This document shows, in pieces, positions 57,596 to 64,000 of a stretch of 64,000 nt of DNA. Under the pieces are notes generated by a model, which worked only from the letters and a program-made list of their open reading frames with translations, did no database searches and was not told the DNA's origin. The stretch lies in NCBI RefSeq assembly GCF_031143425.1, contig NC_090441.1, forward strand, positions 223,010,928-223,074,927, read 5' to 3'. This DNA is from Pleurodeles waltl (taxonomy: Eukaryota > Chordata > Amphibia > Caudata > Salamandridae). Position 1 is the stretch's first letter. The number at the start of each line of letters is the position of its first letter. The translations under genes and the position numbers were made by a program.

Positions 57596-57979
57596 CTAAT
57601 GCACACATGAACAGAAAGACCACCAAAAAAGGGGGGGGAGAGAAATAAAGACATGTTGAGTGCATGCATTGGTGACACAGTTGGCAGAGAGGACAGACAC
57701 AGAAGCCCCCTGCACTACGCCGCGCACTTGGGGTACACTACTCAATCCGTGGGACATGGCCTACAAGCCTATGGACGACATCTGCACACATAGGTGACAC
57801 AGGGCCATGAAAACCAGTACTAGGCACCCTACAGAGGTGGGGGGTGGGGGCACAGGGCCATGCCTTACGGAGGGGACTAGCCTACAGAAATCGCCCTGGC
57901 CTAGGGATACCCACAGCGCTCCTCCCCCACCCAGACACCTCCACTGTGCGCTAAGATAGCTGAGTGTGCTTGTACTGAC

Positions 57980-58250
57980 CCTCTTGTGTCTGCTGTGATG
58001 TCCTCACGCGCCCATCCAAATCGGGGTAGGCCACCGCCAGGATCCGGGACATCAGGGGGGTCAATTGACGAGTGGCACCCCTCCTACGTTGGGAGGCCAT
58101 CCCCAGCAGAGCCTCCGCGGTCTACCTGCTCCCGCGGCGGATGTCCTCCAACCGCTTGCGGCAGTGGGTGCCCCGTCTGTTGTGGACCCCCAGGGTCAGG
58201 ACGTCCTTGGCGATGGCACGCCAAATGTCGATCTTCTGATGGGCGCTGAC
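57980..58250 (-). pseudogene. SANT-A exon 2 of E4
   Basis: The acceptor gtcacatag precedes 58250 and the donor gtcagt starts at 57979. It reads HQKIDIWRAIAKDVLTLG, NRRGTHCRKRLEDI, a TAG after RRGSR, then TAEALLGMASQRRRG and ILAVAYPDLDGRV. The intact CRKR motif supports the Myb/SANT assignment. The single stop separates the domain from its tail. Confidence 0.75.
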
Positions 58251-58456
58251 CTATGTGACATGTACAGGGGGAGAAAATAAAATATCATCATTTTCTGCAT
58301 GCTCGATGTGATTGGCCCTCATCCCCACCCTTGCCGTGTGGCACATGCTCTCATCTGTCGTTTGATGCATGCCTCATTCGCTCCCATCCCCACCATCGTC
58401 CATTCACCCCACTCAACCCAGGCATTGGCCACAAAGCATGGTCCCAGTGTACTTAC

Positions 58457-58570
58457 CTGTTGGTCTGGAGGACAGTAGAGTAGCGCATACTGGGGGAGGA
58501 CCCCATCCACAAGTTTCTCCAATTCTTCACAAGTGAAGGCAGAGGCCCTTTCCCCAGTCGCAGCAGCCAT
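58457..58570 (-). pseudogene. SANT-A exon 1 of E4
   Basis: It starts MAAATGERASAFTCEELEKL at 58570 and ends CPPDQQ at a gtaagt donor (58456). The exon is open and in phase with exon 2. Neighbouring flank at 58600-58850 is the same upstream region as in E2 (33420-33640). Confidence 0.78.
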
Positions 58571-58879
58571 TGTCTCTTCCAGACTGAGGTCACAGCAGCA
58601 CTTGCAGTATAGGTCCTCTCCTGTGGAAGATCAGGTCTCGAGTGATTAAGCAGATAGAAAATGGCGGTCACACCCGCGGCGTTGCGTACCGCGGCGGTGT
58701 GTTCCGCGACCGCCGGGGCACATCGTCATTGGCTCCTGAGACCCATAGGGTTCAATGTTAACCAATGCGGCTTTGCGCCGCGGTCTTCGACCGCCTACTG
58801 CCACGGTGTGCCACGCCAGCGCATTGACCTCACATCCCACTGTCGCACTTCACAGCTCCCTTTGAGTCACTGTCTAGTG

Positions 58880-59641
58880 GAGATTCGCTAACAGCCCAAC
58901 TACATAAGCAGGCAGAGGTACAAAAGAGATAAGCAAGAAAATGTTTTTTCAAAGTGACAATCTAAAAGCAACCAACAGATGTATTTGTAAATTGTGAGTT
59001 CAGAGACCCCAAACTCCATGTTTCCATCTGCTATCAAAGGGAAACTGCACTTAAAAGATATTTAAAGGCAGCCCCCATGTTAACGATGAGAGAGATAGCC
59101 CATGAACAGTGAACAATTAATCTGGCAGTATTTCACTGTCAGGACATGTAAAACATATCAGTACATGTCTACCTTTAACAGACATTGCATCCTGTCAGAG
59201 GGGTACCTAGGGCCTACCTTAGGGGTGCCTTACATGTATACAAAGGGAAGGTTTAGGCCTGGCAAGTGGGCACACTTGCCAAGTCAAATTGGCAGTGTAA
59301 ACCTGCAGACACAGACACTGTAGTGGCAGGTCTGAGCCATGATTACAGGGCTACTCATGTGGGTGGCACAACCAGTGATACAGGCCCACTAGTAGCATTT
59401 GATGTACAGGCTCTGGGCACCTCTAGTGCACTTTACTAGGGATTTATTTGTGAATCAAATATGCTAATCATGAATAACCCAATCACCAATACAATTTACA
59501 TGGAGAATATATGCAGTTTAGCACTGGTTAGCAGTGGTAAAGTGCCCAGAAGCCTAAAGCTAACAAAAACTAGTCAGAAAAAATATGAGGAAGGAGGCAA
59601 AAATTTTGGGGATGACCCTGCAAAAAAGGCCAGGTCCAACA
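58880..59641 (-). mobile_element. LTR of the TGTTGGA family, minus orientation, partial
   Basis: Read from 59641 leftward it starts tgttggacctggcc and shares the head of the LTR at 14830 (ttagcactgctaaccagtgc-type text, gtgccacccaca). The left border around 58880 is uncertain. It replaces the right half of E4. Confidence 0.68.
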
Positions 59642-60179
59642 ACTACTTTATTATGAGTCAATATAGCCACTAAACAAAACTCTGATCTCTCTCCAGCAGG
59701 TACCTTAATCACCAGAGTTTTCTTGATTTTTATTGTTGCATGGAAATTGCTGGACACACAAGGAACTCTGCAGCAGATGCTTAATCTGATAACAATTACA
59801 AAAACAACACCCCTCAGCTTGGCACCCCTTACGGTGTCACTGATTGCACAATTCTAAACGACGAAATCAAGAGGAGGAGGGACCGGGAGGATAATGGTCC
59901 AGTGCTCGATCTCCCAATAATAGTCATAATAAATATACAGGTGCACTGTTCTAGAGAGAGAGGAATGGGGCCTAATCCTACAGGAGCGAGAACTCTCACG
60001 CATCACATTGGATGACTAGCTTCATCATCGGGAAAGCTCCTCGTCAGTCCGGTGCTGCAATGCCTGACAGGCTCCCCGAAGGGGGCTCTTAACCTTATAG
60101 GTCTGGGAGTAGCAAAGAAAACCAGGTCGTATAGGTGAACTACCTTAATCGGAATACCCCTTGTCACCAGGGGACCTAC
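59642..60179. other. Unassigned sequence
   Basis: No gene recognised. It could be internal sequence of the adjoining LTR element, but I see no pol or primer-binding motif. Confidence 0.35.
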
Positions 60180-60289
60180 GCTGCCATGTCAGGCCTGGCC
60201 TAGGGGCACCCACTGACCCACTGACACACATCCCCCACCCAGATACCTCCCCACCAGGTGTTAGTAGTAATGATGGGCACTGTACTCAC

Positions 60290-60561
60290 CTCCTTGTGGC
60301 TGCTGTGATGCCTTCAAGCACCCATCCAGCTCTAGATAGGCCACCGCCAGTATGCCGGCCATCGGGGGGGTCAGGGTTCAACGGGCACCCCTTCCTCGTT
60401 GGGAGGCCATCCCCAGCTGGGCCTCTTCCGTTTTCCATGCCCAGCATCTCAGGTCCTCCCACCGTTTCTGGCAGTGGGTGCTCCACCTGCCGTAGATCCC
60501 CCAGGGCTCGCACATCCTTGATGATGGCACGCCATATACCCTTCTTTTTGTGGGTGCTGAC
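60290..60561 (-). pseudogene. SANT-A exon 2 of E5
   Basis: The acceptor cctctgcag precedes 60561 and the donor gtgagt starts at 60289. The exon codes for HKKKGIWRAIIKDV-type text and CQKRWEDLRCW, then the TEEAQLGMASQ linker and a TGA. It is close to the E1 version and more distant from E2 and E4. Confidence 0.72.
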
Positions 60562-60630
60562 CTGCAGAGGAAATACACACAGGAAAATAGTATTAGTCAC
60601 ATAGTCCCGCTTGTTACACTTATGGCCCAC

Positions 60631-63625
60631 TGTAGGAGGCTGGACTGGCTTGTAGTGAGTACCAGGGGGTACTTGCACCTTGCACCAGTCCCAGTTATCC
60701 CTTATTAGTGTATAGGGTGTCTAGCAGCTTAGGCTGATAGATAATGGTAGCTTAGCAGAGCAGCTTAGGCTGAACTAGGAGACGTGTGAAGCTACTACAG
60801 TACCACTTAGTGTCATATGCACAATATCATAAGAAAACACAATACACAGTTATACTAAAAATAAAGGTACTTTATTTTTATGACAATATGCCAAAGTATC
60901 TTAGAGTGTACCCTCAGTGAGAGGATAGGAAATATACACAAGATATATATACACAATAGCAAAAATATGCAGTATAGTCTTAGAAAACAGTGCAAACAAT
61001 GTATAGTTACAATAGGATGCAATGGGGAAACATAGGGATAGGGGCAACACAAACCATATACTCCAAAAGTGGAATGCGAACCACGAATGGACCCCAAACC
61101 TATGTGACCTTGTAGAGGGTCGCTGGGACTATTAGAAAATAGTGAGAGTTAGAAAAATAACCCTCCCCAAGACCCTGAAAAGTGAGTGCAAAGTGCACTA
61201 AAGTTCCCCTAAGGACAAAATAGTCGTGTTAGAGGAATAATGCAGGAAAGACACAAACCAGCAATGCAACAACTGTGGATTTCCAATCTAGGGTACCTGT
61301 GGAACAAGGGGACCAAGTCCAAAAGTCACAAGCAAGTCGGAGATGGGCAGATGCCCAGGAAATGCCAGCTGCGGGTGCAAAGAAGCTTCTACTGGACAGA
61401 AGAAGCTGAGGTTTCTGCAGGAACGAAAAGGGGTAGAGACTTCCCCTTCGGTGGACGGATCCCTCTCGCCTTGGAAAGTCGGGCAGAAGTCTTTTCTCGC
61501 CGGAAGGACGCCAACAAGCCTTGCTAGTTGCAAATCGTGCATTTGGCGTTTTTGGACGCTGCTGGAGCCCAGGAGGGACCAGGAGGTCGCAAATTGGACC
61601 TGAAGAGAGAAGAGACGTCCAGCAAGACAAAGAGCCCTCACTGAAGCAGGTAGCACCCGGAGAAGGGCCAGAAACAGGCACTACGAGGATGCGTGAAACA
61701 GTGCTCGCCGAAGTTGCACAAAGGAGTCCCACGTCGCCGGAGACCAACTTAGAAAGTCGTGCAATACAGGTTAGAGTGCCGTGGACCCAGGCTTGGCTGT
61801 GCACAAAGAATTTCCGCCGGAAGTGCACAGGGGCCGGAGTAGCTGCAAAGTCGCGGTTCCCAGCAATGCAGCCCAGCGAGGTGAGGCAAGGACTTACCTC
61901 CACCAAACTTGGACTGAAGAGTCACTGGACTGTGGGGGTCACTTGGACAGAGTTGCTGGATTCGAGGGACCTCGCTCGTCGTGCTGAGAGGAGACCCAAG
62001 GGACCGGTAATGCAGCTTTTTGGTGCCTGCGGTTGCAGGGGGAAGATTCCGTCGACCCACGGGAGATTTCTTCAGAGCTTCTGGTGCAGAGAGGAGGCAG
62101 GCTACCCCCACAGCATGCACAAGCAGGAAAACAGTCGAGAAGGCGGCAGGATCAGCGTTACAGAGTTGCAGTAGTCGTCTTTGCTACTATGTTGCAGGTT
62201 TGCAGGCTTCCAGCGTGGTCAGCAGTCGTTTCCTTATCAGAAGGTGAAGAGAGAGATGCAGAGGAACTCGGATGAGCTCTTGCATTCGTTATCTAAAGTT
62301 TCCCCAGAGACAGAGACCCTAAATAGCCAGAAAAGAGGGTTTGGCTACCTAGGAGAGAGGATAGGCTACTAACACCTGAAGGAGCCTATCAGCAGGAGTC
62401 TCTGACGTCACCTGGTGGCACTGGCCACTCAGAGCAGTCCAGTGTGCCAGCAGCACCTCTGTTTCCAAGATGGCAGAGGTCTGGAGCACACTGGAGGAGC
62501 TCTGGACACCTCCCAGGGGAGGTGCAGGTCAGGGGAGTGGTCACTCCCCTTTCCTTTGTCCAGTTTCGCGCCAGAGCAGGGCTAAGGGGTCCCCTGAACC
62601 GGTGTAGACTGGCTTATGCAGAATTGGGCACATCTGTGCCCAACAAAGCATTTCCAGAGGCTGGGGGAGGCTACTCCTCCCCTGCCTTCACACCATTTTC
62701 TAAAGGGAGAGGGTGTGACACCCTCTCTAAGAGGAAGTTCTTTGTTCTGCCATCCTGGGCCAGGCCTGGCTGGACCCCAGGAGGGCAGATGCCTGTCTGA
62801 GGGGTTGGCAGCAGCAGCAGCTGCAGTGAAACCCCAGGAAGGGCAGTTTGGCAGTACCAGGGTCTGTGCTACAGACCACTGGGATCATGGGATTGTGCCA
62901 ACTATGCTAGGATGGCATAGAGGGGGCAATTCCATGATCATAGACATGTTACATGGCCATATTCGGAGTTACCATGGTGAAGCTACATATAGGTAGTGAC
63001 CTATATGTAGTGCACGCGTGTAATGGTGTCCCCGCACTCACAAAGTTCAGGGAATTGGCTCTGAACAATGTGGGGGCACCTTGGCTAGTGCCAGGGTGCC
63101 CTCACACTAAGTAACTTTGCACCTAACCTTTACCAGGTAAAGGTTAGACATATAGGTGACTTATAAGTTACTTAAGTGCAGTGTAAAATGGCTGTGAAAT
63201 AACGTGGGCGTTATTTCACTCAGGCTGCAGTGGCAGGCCTGTGTAAGAATTGTCAGAGCTCCCTATGGGTGGCAAAAGAAATGCTGCAGCCCATAGGGAT
63301 CTCCTGGAACCCCAATACCCTGGGCACCTCAGTACCATATACTAGGGAATTATAAGGGTGTTCCAGTAAGCCAATGTATATTGGTAAAAATGGTCACTAG
63401 CCTGTTAGTGACAATTTGGAAAGAAATGAGAGAGCATAACCACTGAGGTTCTGATTAGCAGAGCCTCAGTGAGACAGTTAGTCACTACACAGGTAACACA
63501 TTCAGGCACACTTATGAGCACTGGGGCCCTGGGTTACCAGGGTCCCAGTGACACATACAACTAAAACAACATATATACAGTGAAAAATGGGGGTAACATG
63601 CCAGGCAAGATGGTACTTTCCTACA
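60631..63625 (-). mobile_element. Complete solo LTR, 2,995 bp, with 5-bp target duplication
   Basis: On the minus strand it runs tgtaggaaagtaccatcttg (63625) to ccagcctcctaca (60631). It has TG...CA ends and a terminal inverted TGTAGGA/TCCTACA. Both sides carry the direct repeat cccac (60626-60630 and 63626-63630). No second LTR or internal region follows, so it is a solo LTR left by recombination, or a compact element without coding capacity. The probable polyadenylation signal aataaa is near 60863, seen on the plus strand as ttta-rich text. It interrupts SANT-A intron 1 of E5. Confidence 0.92.
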
Positions 63626-63772
63626 CCCACCATATCCCTTCACATCACCATTTCACACAGATGGCCCAGCACACAACCTGTACGCCACTCAGGGGACACC
63701 CCCCTTACACAAGGCCTTCACACACCACTCAATGCATTCATGCCACATGCATTGTGCCCACAGTGTACTCAC

Positions 63773-63885
63773 CTGTTGGTCTGGAGGCCCCTACATCAGT
63801 CCGTACTGGGGTTGGACCCCATCCACCAATCTCTCCAACTCTGCAGAATTGAAGGCAGGGGCCCTTTCCCTAGTCACACGGCCAT
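63773..63885 (-). pseudogene. SANT-A exon 1 of E5
   Basis: The start at 63885 is followed by a TGA at codon 4; then GKGPAFNSAELERLVDGV and GPPDQQ at a gtgagt donor (63772). It is the same exon as in E1, E2 and E4. Inactive. Confidence 0.7.
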
Positions 63886-64000
63886 GGTAGTTTCCAGACA
63901 CAGGTCACAGCAGCACATGCAGTGTAGGTCCTCTCCTGTTGAAGGTCAGGTAGCAAGTGAGGGATCAGATAGAAAATGGCAGTCACCTCTGTGGAGGTGC

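Larger units (their letters stand above)
53181..58860 (+). mobile_element. Harbinger element E4, right-truncated, nested in E4-old
   Basis: The left end is gggggtcattccaacc at 53181. It holds transposase exon 1, ten 64-bp units, two 29-bp arrays and all three SANT-A exons. It breaks off at about 58860, before the main transposase exon, where an LTR fragment follows. Confidence 0.82.
60180..64000 (+). mobile_element. Harbinger element E5, cut by a solo LTR and by the window end
   Basis: It contains SANT-A exon 2 (60290-60561) and exon 1 (63773-63885), both minus strand. The intron between them holds the 2,995-bp LTR. The right part, where the transposase is expected, lies beyond the window. 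Confidence 0.75.

Noticed and set aside
57596..57665. N-terminal hydrophobic stretch of the 429-codon minus frame, considered as a signal peptide
   Set aside because: The same place in E2 and E4 is a polypyrimidine tract ending in gtgcattag, that is, a 3' splice site. The hydrophobic residues are its chance translation.
1..64000. tRNA, rRNA or other structured RNA genes
   Set aside because: I looked for tRNA-like cloverleaf text and rRNA core motifs and saw none; a covariance-model search would be needed to exclude SINEs with degenerate tRNA heads.

Overview
This window looks like nuclear DNA of a large-genome vertebrate, most likely a salamander (newt). It holds no cellular housekeeping gene, no RNA gene and no bacterial-type operon. 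What it holds is two antigen-receptor variable (V) segments, each followed by a recombination signal, in a mass of transposable elements and tandem repeats. The urodele assignment is an inference from the vertebrate-only V segments together with large Harbinger elements, 3-kb LTRs, a foamy-virus-like endogenous retrovirus and many minisatellites; no database was searched.

Layout. 0.37-2.65 kb is a 65-bp satellite whose units carry a consensus splice-donor string. 2.65-4.75 kb is AT-rich DNA with a tandem duplication. 4.76-5.63 kb is a Ty3/gypsy pol fragment, interrupted by two head-to-head copies of a long LTR (5.63-8.57 kb). 8.69-14.65 kb is a decayed minus-strand endogenous retrovirus with gag-, pol- and env-like parts, of foamy-virus-like type. 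14.83-16.38 kb is a second LTR family. 16.39-21.13 kb is Harbinger element E1. 21.2-23.15 kb holds degenerate repeats. V segment 1 lies at 23.48-24.04 kb. 24.64-27.27 kb is a 15-bp minisatellite, and 28.1-28.9 kb a LINE remnant. 28.94-37.63 kb is Harbinger element E2, the only one with both ends visible. 38.9-45.3 kb holds a 48-bp satellite and several non-autonomous DNA elements. V segment 2 lies at 45.89-46.39 kb. 46.83-47.27 kb is a 31-bp satellite, 47.4-50.56 kb is Harbinger E3, 51.48-52.11 kb is a 629-bp MITE, and 52.29-58.86 kb is Harbinger E4 nested in an older copy (E4-old). 58.88-59.64 kb is an LTR fragment. 60.18 kb to the end is Harbinger E5, split by a complete 2,995-bp solo LTR with a perfect 5-bp target duplication.

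How the parts work together. Pieced together from the five copies, the Harbinger family appears to carry three genes instead of the usual two: a HARBI1-like DDE transposase on the plus strand; a NAIF1-like SANT/Myb protein (called SANT-B here) on the minus strand downstream; and a second, different SANT/Myb protein of MYPOP-like type (SANT-A) on the minus strand inside the large first intron of the transposase gene. A 64-bp array with a hairpin in each unit lies between the left end and SANT-A in both E2 and E4. All copies carry stops or frameshifts. One copy (E2) has lost a transposase intron exactly at the splice sites. The V segments probably belong to a T-cell-receptor alpha/delta-type locus and both look non-functional.
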